Shown here in pieces: positions 8,996 to 17,565 of a stretch of 55,003 nt of DNA. The stretch comes from Saprospiraceae bacterium (GTDB lineage: Bacteria > Bacteroidota > Bacteroidia > Chitinophagales > Saprospiraceae), in the NCBI GenBank assembly GCA_019694255.1, contig JAIBCI010000067.1, forward strand, positions 1-55,003. Reading direction: 5' to 3'. Within the stretch, counting starts at the first letter, position 1; each line of letters opens with the position of its first letter. Under the pieces are notes generated by a model, which saw only the letters and a list, made by a program, of their open reading frames with translations, had not been told where the DNA came from and ran no database searches. Position numbers and translations under genes: made by a program.

Positions 8996-10504
8996 TTAAT
9001 GTATTGGAGGCGCACTCCAGTTTAAAAAATCCCTCCTCATGTCCGTCATTTCTGGAAGTCTCCGGTAATGCCATTTCATGATAATTTTTCCATTTCGCCA
9101 CAATATAATGCCCGGATTGGATCTCATAATTGTTTTCAATAGCACATCGTCTGCGGTGAATATAGGCTCTTTTACACCCAACTGATCAAACAATGAAGTC
9201 AGGGCCTCCTCACTGGCTCCTCCTGCCACAAAAAAGGCCTTTACGCTGTCCTGACGCAAGGAATCAATAAATGGAAGAATATAACTTGTCAAGATTTTTT
9301 TATAATCCTCATTCCATTCAAAAATATTTTTCTTGATGGTTTTGGATTTTAGTTCTGTGAAGCTCTTGACCACTTGAATGTCTTTGGTCTTCAAATCGAC
9401 GACAGTATCGTATTTCCAAACAGAATCCTGCACCGTGCTGACTTCGGTATGTGATGTAAATGAAAGTTTGGGCATGTTGACCATAATCCTGCTTCGTGGT
9501 TCAGTAAGAATATCCTCTGTATATTCGGAACCTTGCAAATCGAAAATAGCAAAATCTGAGATTTTGGTTATTGGTATAGCCGGTAGGCTCTTGATTTGCT
9601 CCGCAACCTCCCACTCTGTCTTTGGATAAGACTTTATGTTTTCCATATATTCTTTGTCGTCCAAAACCCTGAATTCGCCACTGGCCTTATTTTTGAGTTT
9701 CCACTTTTCAATTTTGACATCTGCAGAAGCTTTCTTTTCTTCTTCCTGCTTTGTTCTTACATCAGTACCAACTTTAAAAGGTCTGAAATCCACAACCGGC
9801 TCATTCCATTTAAAGTTGGCCAAGCTGAAAAGATACAATCCTGTAATTGCAAAGAAACTGATAGCATTGCGCAGGGATGATGAGAACAGTGTATGAAAAT
9901 TCCGCCAAGAGAAAAGAAAAATTACTGCGGGAATCATCAGGATTAAATCTTTTTTAAATGAAACATCCGGCGTAAGCTTAAGAAAATCGCCAAAGCAACC
10001 GCAATTTGTTACGCGCATATTGGACTCTGCAAACGCCGTCCACTTGCCAAATTCAAAAAAATTAACTTCCTTGGGAACATAACCGGTTAAAAAGGTATAG
10101 CCTGTCAAAATTGTAAAAAACACCATGATTATAAAGAATAACCAAGAGGTCAACTTTGGCTTGTGACCAATCATCAGCAGAATACCAATGATGATCTCAA
10201 GTACAATCATGAAGACACTGAAACCAAGCGCATAATTAGCCAGGACTGGAAATAGATCTGACATAAAATGTAAAAACGAACCTTTGGCAGTAGCTTCAAA
10301 CTCTTCAAAATACTCTTCCATTTTGAAGGCTGTTCCCATCGGATCAACGGCTTTTACCAATCCTGAAAAAATAAAAAGAGATCCACAGAAATTTTGCAAA
10401 AAACTAACACCGGTATGCTTGATTGATTGCGTGTATTTTTTTAACAAGAAAGTCATTGCTGCCGAAAAAACGGCCAGGTAAACGCAAAGTGAGAATATGG
10501 TCAT
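8996..10504 (-). CDS. DoxX/MauE-like membrane protein with C-terminal thioredoxin-like domain
   Basis: Of 502 residues, the first 235 or so form a four-to-five-helix DoxX/MauE-type membrane domain: FIFSGLVKAVDPMGTAFKM, and later NCGCFGDFLKL, the Cys-rich loop seen in Bacteroidota DoxX relatives (BT_3928 group). A charged linker of about 100 residues follows, then a C-terminal domain with SVKAFFVAGG and NPGIILWRNGKIIMKWH that looks like a thioredoxin fold with a cis-Pro strand but no CxxC. It is probably an inner-membrane protein with the C-terminal part in the periplasm; redox chemistry is only suggested by the CGC loop. It is the first gene of the run toward nusB and guaA and has a good promoter. 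Confidence 0.75.
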   Translation of the reverse strand: MTIFSLCVYLAVFSAAMTFLLKKYTQSIKHTGVSFLQNFCGSLFIFSGLVKAVDPMGTAFKMEEYFEEFEATAKGSFLHFMSDLFPVLANYALGFSVFMIVLEIIIGILLMIGHKPKLTSWLFFIIMVFFTILTGYTFLTGYVPKEVNFFEFGKWTAFAESNMRVTNCGCFGDFLKLTPDVSFKKDLILMIPAVIFLFSWRNFHTLFSSSLRNAISFFAITGLYLFSLANFKWNEPVVDFRPFKVGTDVRTKQEEEKKASADVKIEKWKLKNKASGEFRVLDDKEYMENIKSYPKTEWEVAEQIKSLPAIPITKISDFAIFDLQGSEYTEDILTEPRSRIMVNMPKLSFTSHTEVSTVQDSVWKYDTVVDLKTKDIQVVKSFTELKSKTIKKNIFEWNEDYKKILTSYILPFIDSLRQDSVKAFFVAGGASEEALTSLFDQLGVKEPIFTADDVLLKTIMRSNPGIILWRNGKIIMKWHYRRLPEMTDMRRDFLNWSAPPIH

Positions 10505-10542
10505 GAACGAAACTTTTTAATTTTCAAAATGCTTTTGCCAAA

Positions 10543-10573
10543 CAAAGATAAGCCAGCCCTATTTGAACACAAA
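10543..10573 (-). promoter_or_regulatory. Promoter of the DoxX-like gene: TTTG-N19-TATCTTTG
   Basis: On the minus strand TTTG (10573-10570) is followed by exactly 19 bases and TATCTTTG (10550-10543). Both boxes and the spacing match the Bacteroidota primary sigma consensus. The -7 box is 38 bases before the ATG. Confidence 0.75.
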
Positions 10574-10717
10574 ATCATCTCCACCAGCACCAGGTTAAAC
10601 TTATCCAAAAAAAAATCAAGGCTTTGTTAATATCAATTAGGTAGTAATTACAAGAATGTTGGTCCGGTACTGTTTTTTTTCGGACCTTTACAGCTACCTG
10701 CCACATGAATCGATCCT

Positions 10718-11380
10718 ATGCAGCCCTACCCGATAAAATATAAGACCCTCAGTGAACCTGCGCACGGATTAATCACTGAAAAAGGCAGTAAATTCATCGC
10801 GTATGCCTTGCCTGTCATGGATATGGAGGGTGTAAAAAAAGAAATCGAAAATATTAAAGAAGATCATCCGAAGGCTCGACATTGGTGCAGTGCCTTCCGC
10901 CTTGGCTACGAAGGTGAGACTTCACATGCGGATGATGACGGCGAGCCCTCAGGCACTGCCGGGAGACCCATTCTTGGGCAGATCGACAGTTACGGACTAA
11001 CAAATACCCTGATTGTAGTGGTAAGATATTTTGGCGGCGTGCTGTTGGGAACAAGCGGCTTAATTCGTGCTTACAAGTCCAGCGCACGTGAAGCCCTTAA
11101 AAATGCCTTGATTCTTGAGAAAGATATTGAAATCCGGTATCGAATTGTCACGACACCTGAACCGATGTACAAAATACTAAAAATTGTAAAAAACCGGAAT
11201 TACACAACCTCCGGCTTAGAGATGGATGAAAACTGTTCATTGGAGGTCGCTCTACCGTTGGTGGAACTTGCAAGTTTCTTTACAGAGCTTAGTCAGAAAA
11301 TTGAATTGATAGACCGGCCGATCAATCCAGAAAGGCCTGATATCAGGGATTGTCTCATCACCAGACTTCCTGCCAGATGA
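10718..11380 (+). CDS. yigZ: YigZ/IMPACT family protein
   Basis: The 220-residue product matches the YigZ (UPF0029/IMPACT) family: GSKFIAYALPV at the start, ARHWCSAFRLG, SHADDDGEPSGTAGRPIL and VVVRYFGGVLLGTSGLIRAY, then a C-terminal ferredoxin-like (DUF1949) domain from about residue 140. The bacterial function is not settled; eukaryotic IMPACT affects the translation stress response and the fold suggests nucleic-acid binding. Its stop codon overlaps the coaE start as ATGA, so the two are translationally coupled and rocD follows 3 bases after coaE. Confidence 0.93.
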   Translation: MQPYPIKYKTLSEPAHGLITEKGSKFIAYALPVMDMEGVKKEIENIKEDHPKARHWCSAFRLGYEGETSHADDDGEPSGTAGRPILGQIDSYGLTNTLIVVVRYFGGVLLGTSGLIRAYKSSAREALKNALILEKDIEIRYRIVTTPEPMYKILKIVKNRNYTTSGLEMDENCSLEVALPLVELASFFTELSQKIELIDRPINPERPDIRDCLITRLPAR

Positions 11381-11976
11381 TAACTGTTGGATTAACCGGC
11401 GGCATTGGCTCGGGCAAAAGTGCAGTTGGCTTCATCTTTGAGCTTCTCGGCATACCTGTTTATTCTTCTGACCGCGCAGCGCGGCAGTTAATGGAAAATG
11501 ACCCATACATCAAATCCGAAATTACGAATTTACTTGGCGTCAAATCCTATGACAATGCACATCTAAACAGAAAATATATAGCATCGCTCGTTTTTGAAAA
11601 TGAAGCATTACTTAGCAAACTAAATGCCATTGTTCATCCAGCAGTGTATGATGATTTTAAAATCTGGATTTCAAATCAGAGCGCACCTTATGTGGTCAAG
11701 GAATCAGCGCTTTTGTTAGACACGCTTCCCCAACAACCAGTTGATCAGATCATAACAGTCTTTGCACCGCGTGAAATTAGAATTGAACGCATTATGAAAA
11801 GGGATGGCCTGAGTTTTGAGGAAACAACCAAAAGGATGTCGCTGCAACGATCCGATAAGGAATTTCTGGATAATTCAGATTATGTCATCGTCAATGACAA
11901 TGTCCATTCCCTATCACACCAGGTACTTTCCATTCACACTGAATTGATTAATTTTGCATATTCTATAAAAAAATAA
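11377..11976 (+). CDS. coaE: Dephospho-CoA kinase
   Basis: CoaE phosphorylates dephospho-CoA on the ribose 3'-OH, the last step of coenzyme A synthesis. MITVGLTGGIGSGKSAV carries the P-loop right at the N-terminus, followed by IPVYSSDRAARQLM with the substrate-binding Asp, and KLNAIVHPAVYDDF. The start at ATG 11377 is chosen because family members begin directly with this strand; an in-frame ATG at 11350 would add nine residues inside yigZ. The resulting length of 199 residues is usual. It overlaps yigZ by 4 bases and precedes rocD by 3. Confidence 0.96.
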   Translation: MITVGLTGGIGSGKSAVGFIFELLGIPVYSSDRAARQLMENDPYIKSEITNLLGVKSYDNAHLNRKYIASLVFENEALLSKLNAIVHPAVYDDFKIWISNQSAPYVVKESALLLDTLPQQPVDQIITVFAPREIRIERIMKRDGLSFEETTKRMSLQRSDKEFLDNSDYVIVNDNVHSLSHQVLSIHTELINFAYSIKK

Positions 11977-11979
11977 ATT

Positions 11980-13218
11980 ATGATAGGCAACATGATGAAA
12001 CAGCAAGATTACATGCATCTTGAAGACCAGTTTGGAGCGCATAATTATCATCCTTTGCCGATTGTACTTGAACGCGGTGCAGGTATTTATCTTTATGATA
12101 CAGATGGCAAGAAATATTTCGATTTTCTTTCCGCTTACTCTGCGGTAAATCAAGGCCATTCACATCCACGACTAATCCGCGCACTGACTGATCAAGCCCA
12201 GAAACTGACTTTGACTTCTAGAGCATTTTACAACAACAAACTGGGCCTTTATGAGCAAAAAATGCATGAGACTTTTGGTTATGATAAAGTGCTACCAATG
12301 AACACCGGTGCTGAAGCTATTGAAACGGCGATCAAGCTTTGCCGCAAATGGGCCTATCATCGGAAAGGGCTGCGCGAAGGGGAAGCCCAAATTATTGTTG
12401 CCGAAGGAAATTTCCATGGACGTACAATGAGTGCCGTGTCTGCCTCCACGGATCCTAGCAGTTTTGCCGGGTATGCCCCTTTGTTATCAGGATTCATCAA
12501 AGTCCCTTACAATGACCCTGAGGCATTTGAAATTGCTGCCCGAAACCCGAATGTTGCTGGATTTTTGATAGAACCGATCCAGGGCGAAGCAGGTGTAATC
12601 GTACCTAATGATCATTACCTGCCGATATGTTACGACATCTGCCGTGAACGAGGCATCCTTTTGATGGCAGACGAAATCCAAACTGGAATAGCCAGAACCG
12701 GACGTATGCTAGCCTGTGACTATCTTGACATTCATCCAGATATTCTAATTCTGGGAAAAGCTCTATCCGGTGGAATATTACCTGTGTCCGCGGTGCTGTC
12801 GGATGACCCGGTGATGCTTTGCATACGACCCGGTGAACATGGCTCAACCTTTGGAGGAAATCCTTTAGCGTGTCATGTCGCGATGGAAGCCTTGGATATT
12901 GTCATACAAGAAGGCTTGGCTGATAATGCCGCGGAACAAGGCAATTACTTAAGAGAAATATTGATTCAACTCAGCTCGAAGTATCCGATAATTCGTGAAG
13001 TCCGTGGCAAGGGCCTGCTCAATGCAATTGAATTGGTCAGGAATGAAGAAATTGCCTGGGACCTTTGCCTAATAATGGCCGAAAACGGGCTGCTCGCAAA
13101 GCCAACGCATGGTAATATTATCAGACTGGCACCGCCATTGGTGATTAGCCGGTCTGAAATTGAAGAAGCCGCCGGCCTGATAGAAAAATCGCTCAAGTCG
13201 GTAATGAATAAGGTGTAA
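11980..13218 (+). CDS. rocD: Ornithine aminotransferase
   Basis: A class III PLP aminotransferase of 412 residues. It converts ornithine and 2-oxoglutarate to glutamate semialdehyde and glutamate, feeding arginine carbon to glutamate or proline. Visible motifs are YDTDGKKYFDFLSAYSAVNQ, MNTGAEAIETAIKLCRKWAY, NFHGRTMSAVSAS, FLIEPIQGEAGV, LLMADEIQTGIARTG and ILGKALSGG with the PLP lysine, then HGSTFGGNPLACHVAMEAL. The SAYSAVNQGH and GEAGV segments favour ornithine over acetylornithine. It is third in the yigZ-coaE-rocD run. ATG 11980 is used; internal ATGs follow within 12 codons. Confidence 0.93.
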   Translation: MIGNMMKQQDYMHLEDQFGAHNYHPLPIVLERGAGIYLYDTDGKKYFDFLSAYSAVNQGHSHPRLIRALTDQAQKLTLTSRAFYNNKLGLYEQKMHETFGYDKVLPMNTGAEAIETAIKLCRKWAYHRKGLREGEAQIIVAEGNFHGRTMSAVSASTDPSSFAGYAPLLSGFIKVPYNDPEAFEIAARNPNVAGFLIEPIQGEAGVIVPNDHYLPICYDICRERGILLMADEIQTGIARTGRMLACDYLDIHPDILILGKALSGGILPVSAVLSDDPVMLCIRPGEHGSTFGGNPLACHVAMEALDIVIQEGLADNAAEQGNYLREILIQLSSKYPIIREVRGKGLLNAIELVRNEEIAWDLCLIMAENGLLAKPTHGNIIRLAPPLVISRSEIEEAAGLIEKSLKSVMNKV

Positions 13219-13308
13219 ATTAAAATCCGGTTGACCAAATAGCGCTGTATCCTGCCTTTTTGAATCGTAAACTTAACTGAATAGAAACTTTAAATTATTG
13301 AAAATCAT

Positions 13309-13316
13309 TATATTTG
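13309..13316 (+). promoter_or_regulatory. -7 box (TATATTTG) of the T9SS protein gene
   Basis: TATATTTG fits TAnnTTTG and lies 19 bases before ATG 13336. No good -33 box stands at the expected distance. Confidence 0.5.
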
Positions 13317-13335
13317 CTATCCAAAATTACGTTCT

Positions 13336-14271
13336 ATGAAAGTTAAATTCGCGACTACTCTCCTCTCACTATGCTTTATTACTCTAAACGCACAGACAAT
13401 ACAGTTTCAATTCTGTGGCAAAACAGAACCTGTAACAGTACTGGCAAACCGGGACCATGCAGCCATAAAGCTTGACTTTATCAAAATCGGTGTGCGGGGC
13501 GGATCTCAAAGTGCTCCGTTTTATGTTCTTGGCAATCAGGAATCTGTGGCTGATAATAACAACTTTAAGGATAAGACCATCGCCGACAATTGTCCTGCTT
13601 CGAGTTCCAAGACAGATTGCTCATCCTGCGGTACTTGTACCAATGTTGAGTCAACCACAGCGCTTAATATCGGCAATGCAATCGGAAAACTGGTGGGCAC
13701 AGTCAAGGTTGAGACAAAGAGCAATGATATCTACATTATGAGTACGGGCGTAGATAATGTCGTCTGCTATGAAACGCACAAAATCAGTTTAGCCGGAAAA
13801 GCCAACAAAAAGCTTGATGTCTATTACAAATATGAAGGAATAGCCAAGGATAATGTTTCGCAGGTAAGAAACATTAGCCTCAATTACCGCTTCAACAATG
13901 ATGCTTATTTTACAACACCTTATTTCTTTAATAAAAACAGCAATAATGTTGGCGTTTTTGAAGATGTGGGATCCATACTTGCCTCAGTACCTGTGGCCAC
14001 TGAAGACTTATCTAAAAAATTAAGTTTTAGCATAAGCCCCAATCCAACTAAAGAAAAACTGATTATTCACATGACCGTTTTCCAGAATTTCAATGGATTT
14101 ATTAATATTCTTGGGACTCAGGGAAATGTTGTGTATTCTGAAAACATTTCATTTGACACACAACTGACAAACAGAGAAATTAATATCAACCAACTTACCA
14201 CCGGCACGTACATCTTACATGTCTCAGATGATGAAGGAAGGGTTAGTGTTCTAAAATTTCAGAAGCAGTAA
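13336..14271 (+). CDS. Secreted protein of unknown function with T9SS sorting domain
   Basis: The product has 311 residues. A signal peptide ends about LNAQ. The middle is unlike any family I recognise; it holds a Cys-rich stretch DCSSCGTCTN near residue 96 (CxxCxxC) and mostly beta-like sequence. The last 80 residues, starting SISPNPTKEKLIIHM and containing LTTGTYILHVSDDEG, form a T9SS type A sorting domain, so the protein should be exported to the surface. It stands alone with its own promoter and ends 11 bases from the convergent LOG gene with no visible terminator. CxxCxxC could bind metal or form disulphides; this is speculation. Confidence 0.8.
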   Translation: MKVKFATTLLSLCFITLNAQTIQFQFCGKTEPVTVLANRDHAAIKLDFIKIGVRGGSQSAPFYVLGNQESVADNNNFKDKTIADNCPASSSKTDCSSCGTCTNVESTTALNIGNAIGKLVGTVKVETKSNDIYIMSTGVDNVVCYETHKISLAGKANKKLDVYYKYEGIAKDNVSQVRNISLNYRFNNDAYFTTPYFFNKNSNNVGVFEDVGSILASVPVATEDLSKKLSFSISPNPTKEKLIIHMTVFQNFNGFINILGTQGNVVYSENISFDTQLTNREININQLTTGTYILHVSDDEGRVSVLKFQKQ

Positions 14272-14282
14272 AGCAGATTTTT

Positions 14283-14978
14283 TCAGAGTTCGAAGGTTGG
14301 CTGAAGAGCCGCAGAGCCCTCTCCACTGTAGAATTTGTTGATAATACCGACAACTTGCTCTGCATCATCAACGATAGGCATAAGGTCAAGATCTTGCTTG
14401 TTGATGTAACCGTAATTTTCGGAAAGGGTTTGATTTATCCATTCTTTAAGCGGCGACCAGAAATCAGTGCCCACAAGAATGATTGGTGTTTTATTAATTT
14501 TCTTGGTCTGCGTCAGGGTTAAGACTTCAAATAATTCATCCATTGTTCCAAATCCACCTGGCATCGCAATAAATGCCTGTGAGTATTTGACGAACATTAC
14601 TTTACGAACAAAAAAGAACCTGTGGTGGAGGTTTTTATCATTATCTATATAACGATTGTGAAATTGCTCAAAAGGCAGATTGATGTTCAACCCTACAGAA
14701 ATTCCATTACTTTCAAATGCCCCGCGATTGGCCGCTTCCATAATTCCTGGTCCCCCTCCGGTAATAATGCCAAAACCTTCTTCAGTCAATCTGGCTGCAA
14801 TTCGCCGGGCCAATTCGTAATGCGGATGACCTTCTTTTACGCGGGCCGAACCAAAAATTGAAATACACGGTCCAAGGTTATTCATCGTCTCAAATCCTTC
14901 AACGAACTCAGACAATACTTTAAACATGGTCCAGCTGTTTTCACCTTTCAGATGACTCCACTGTTTCATTGACCTCAT
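14283..14978 (-). CDS. LOG/TIGR00730 family Rossmann-fold protein
   Basis: A 231-residue member of the LOG (lysine decarboxylase-like) family. GGGPGIMEAANRGA at about residue 75 and PGGFGTMDELFEVLT at about 140 are the two nucleotide-binding and catalytic signatures; the Glu of PGGxGTxxE is the general acid. Family members cleave nucleoside 5'-monophosphates (cytokinin ribotides or AMP) to free base and ribose 5-phosphate; in a bacterium without cytokinin genes AMP-type cleavage is a fair guess. It follows the sigma-54-type regulator by 54 bases on the same strand and may share its transcript. A second ATG three codons in is an alternative start. Confidence 0.9.
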   Translation of the reverse strand: MRSMKQWSHLKGENSWTMFKVLSEFVEGFETMNNLGPCISIFGSARVKEGHPHYELARRIAARLTEEGFGIITGGGPGIMEAANRGAFESNGISVGLNINLPFEQFHNRYIDNDKNLHHRFFFVRKVMFVKYSQAFIAMPGGFGTMDELFEVLTLTQTKKINKTPIILVGTDFWSPLKEWINQTLSENYGYINKQDLDLMPIVDDAEQVVGIINKFYSGEGSAALQPTFEL

Positions 14979-15032
14979 AAACCTGGTAATTAAAAATTAA
15001 CGACTACAATCAGTTGGCTCTCGGCAAACTGA

Positions 15033-16298
15033 TCAGGACTTGTAAGCCTGAAATTCTTTTTTGATGAAATCATTAAGCTCCTGCACGGTATCGAATTGTT
15101 CGAAAAGCTCTTTAAATTTATTATGGCGCTGGCTAGCGGGAATGACGAAATCGAGGACTTCTTTTCTGCCTATTTTTGTTTTGCTGAGGATAATCAAACG
15201 CTCAACCACATTTCGAAGCTCCCTGATATTCCCTGTCCAATTGTATTTCTGCAATTCTTCCAACGCTGCGTCATCAAAACGTTTAACCGGTATTCCGTAT
15301 TCATAGCATATATGTTCTGCAAAATGCTCAGCTAAAACGGGAATATCCTCCTTACGCTCATTTAAAGAAGGCACTTCAATAATAATTACTGCCAAGCGAT
15401 GATACAAATCTTCTCTGAACTTCCCACGTGCTATTTCATCTCTGAGATCTTTGTTCGTCGCGGCAATAATACGCACGTCGACTGGTATTTCCTTATCACC
15501 CCCGACACGGGTTATTTTATTTTCTTGCAATGCGCGTAAAACCTTAGCCTGAGCCGAAAGACTCATATCTCCAATTTCGTCCAGAAACAGCGTACCGCCG
15601 TTGGCCAGTTCGAACTTGCCTAACCTCTGCTTGATTGCGGACGTAAACGATCCTTTTTCATGACCAAAAAGCTCACTCTCAATCAGTTCAGACGGGATAG
15701 CTGCGCAATTGACCTCCACGATGGCGTTGTTGTTGCGGTTGCTCTTTTCGTGAATCCACCTGGCTACCAGTTCTTTACCAGTACCATTCTCCCCTGTAAC
15801 AAGGATTCTGGCATCTGTCGGCGCCACCAGTTCTATGGTGCTTCTGACTTTCGCAATACTGGAAGATTCGCCAACAATCTCCTGAACTTTATTTTTTGAT
15901 ACTTTTTTCTGCAATATTTTCTTCTCTGAAATCAGAGAAGATTTGTCAATCGCATTTCTGAGTGTGATTAAAAGTCGATTGAGATCTGGTGGTTTTGAAA
16001 TAAAATCATACGCACCCTTTTTAACTGCTTCAACAGCAGTATCTATGGTCGCATGTCCGCTGATCATAATAATCGGCACATCCGGTGCGAGCAGCTGAAT
16101 CTTATCAAGCGCCTCCATGCCATCCATTTTTGGCATTTTAATATCGAGGATAATCGCTTCATACTGATTTTGTTTCAGCTTGACCAGGCAGTCCAGCCCA
16201 TCACTGGCTTCTTCCACAGCGTATTTTTCAAGCTCAAGTATGCCACGGAGGGCACGCCTTATACTCTGCTCATCATCTACAATCAATATCCTGGCCAT
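15033..16298 (-). CDS. NtrC-type response regulator with altered GAFTGA loop and no HTH
   Basis: 421 residues. A receiver domain (1-118) has Asp52 as the likely phosphorylation site and Lys102. A sigma-54 interaction AAA+ domain (about 138-365) has Walker A GENGTGKE, Walker B TLFLDEIGD and VEVNCAAIP. The loop that normally reads GAFTGA and touches sigma-54 reads GSFTSA (216-221). After NWTGNIRELRNVVERL the protein ends in about 55 residues without a recognisable Fis-type helix-turn-helix, so it may not bind DNA by itself. No histidine kinase is adjacent. Similar HTH-less proteins occur in Bacteroidota, as far as I recall. Its target is unknown. Confidence 0.88.
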   Translation of the reverse strand: MARILIVDDEQSIRRALRGILELEKYAVEEASDGLDCLVKLKQNQYEAIILDIKMPKMDGMEALDKIQLLAPDVPIIMISGHATIDTAVEAVKKGAYDFISKPPDLNRLLITLRNAIDKSSLISEKKILQKKVSKNKVQEIVGESSSIAKVRSTIELVAPTDARILVTGENGTGKELVARWIHEKSNRNNNAIVEVNCAAIPSELIESELFGHEKGSFTSAIKQRLGKFELANGGTLFLDEIGDMSLSAQAKVLRALQENKITRVGGDKEIPVDVRIIAATNKDLRDEIARGKFREDLYHRLAVIIIEVPSLNERKEDIPVLAEHFAEHICYEYGIPVKRFDDAALEELQKYNWTGNIRELRNVVERLIILSKTKIGRKEVLDFVIPASQRHNKFKELFEQFDTVQELNDFIKKEFQAYKS

Positions 16299-16332
16299 GC
16301 AAGTTAATCTATTCCAGATTAAATATCAGGGT

Positions 16333-16340
16333 CAAAGATA
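16333..16340 (-). promoter_or_regulatory. -7 box (TATCTTTG) of the response-regulator gene
   Basis: The minus strand reads TATCTTTG, an exact match, 34 bases before the ATG at 16298. A TTTG lies 23 bases upstream, somewhat too far for the usual 19-21. Confidence 0.5.
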
Positions 16341-16380
16341 AAGATATGACAGATATTAAGTTACAAATTATTAAAATATT

Positions 16381-17565
16381 TTATACGTTCAGGAGAAACC
16401 GGCAAGCCAAAGCGGCCATAAGCCCAGATCCAATTGCCACAGCGTCCTCATTTACAATGAATTGTGCGGTATGCACGTTAGATGAAAATCCAGTGCCTAG
16501 ACGGTAAAAGACAGCTGGAACAATTTGACTATAGAAAGCAAAATCTTCAGAGGTCATTCGGGGAGGCAATTCAGCAACAGTTTCTATACCCGGATATGCC
16601 TTAGCCAACTCAAAAAACACCTCTGACGCCTTCAGGTTATTGTGCAGGCATGGATAACCTTTTACCAGATTGAGATGGACCTTGGCGTCAAATTCTGCTG
16701 CAAGTTCGTTGCATAGCTCTTCCAACCCTTTGTGCACCTTCTCTCGCAGTCCTTCATCCATACAGCGAAATGTGCCTTCCAGGTGCACAATTTCTGGAAT
16801 TACATTCGTAGCTCCACCCACTGTATTAAATTTTCCTATGCTGATCAGCGAAGGGATTTTCTCCTCATTTATTGCCGGTAACAGTTCTTGAATTCTATGG
16901 ACAAGCTTTGAACCAGCCGTGATCGGATTATTTGCCAAATGAGGCATCGCAGCATGTCCTCCTCTTCCTGTGATGCTTATGTATAATTCATCACAGGAGG
17001 CCATCGCTTGTCCGGGACATAAGCCGACTTCACCAACTTTCATTCCAGGCTGTACATGCTGACCAATGATAACCTGAGGCAATTCTGAATGAAATATGCC
17101 TTCGGCCAGCATCAGACTCGCTCCACCCGGAAGCTTTTCCTCACCTGGCTGAAAAATAAACTGCACTCTTCCACCCCATTTTAATTTCATTATATCCAAC
17201 AAACGAATTGCACCCAACAAACAGGTCATGTGTACATCATGTCCGCATGCGTGCATAACGCCTGAATTACGGGAACTGAAATCAAGACCCGTTTCTTCAT
17301 GAATAGGCAATGCATCCATATCTGCGCGCAATGCGACCAGACCACTGCCCGTTGCGCCACCGTTAAGGACACCCGTCAATCCATAACCGGCAAAGCCACT
17401 CTGAAAAGGGATGCCCCATGATGCAAGAACACTACCAATGAAAGACGAAGTCTCCTTCTCCTGAAAGGATAATTCAGGATACTGGTGTAATTTGTGACGA
17501 ATTGAGATCAGCTCTGGCAATAATTGCCCTGCGCGATAATGAAATTCTTCCAACAGATTATTCAT
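16381..17565 (-). CDS. M20 family metallopeptidase / N-acyl amino acid amidohydrolase
   Basis: A 394-residue member of the M20D group (HipO/AbgB-like), which removes acyl groups from amino acids or cleaves small peptides with a two-metal centre. Visible are IRHKLHQYPELSFQE at the start, LRADMDALPIHEETGL, MHACGHDVHMTCLLGA with metal ligands, QPGEEKLPGGA with the catalytic Glu pair, a dimerisation lid (residues about 185-295) and TSEDFAFY near the end. ATG 17565 is chosen; a TTG at 17580 is in frame but less likely. It overlaps the upstream glycosyltransferase gene by 8 bases. No signal peptide is seen, so it is cytoplasmic. Substrate unknown. Confidence 0.9.
   Translation of the reverse strand: MNNLLEEFHYRAGQLLPELISIRHKLHQYPELSFQEKETSSFIGSVLASWGIPFQSGFAGYGLTGVLNGGATGSGLVALRADMDALPIHEETGLDFSSRNSGVMHACGHDVHMTCLLGAIRLLDIMKLKWGGRVQFIFQPGEEKLPGGASLMLAEGIFHSELPQVIIGQHVQPGMKVGEVGLCPGQAMASCDELYISITGRGGHAAMPHLANNPITAGSKLVHRIQELLPAINEEKIPSLISIGKFNTVGGATNVIPEIVHLEGTFRCMDEGLREKVHKGLEELCNELAAEFDAKVHLNLVKGYPCLHNNLKASEVFFELAKAYPGIETVAELPPRMTSEDFAFYSQIVPAVFYRLGTGFSSNVHTAQFIVNEDAVAIGSGLMAALACRFLLNV

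Noticed and set aside
10661-10686. GGTCCG/CGGACC inverted repeat before yigZ
   Set aside because: Only six base pairs with a 14-base T-rich loop; no function can be argued.
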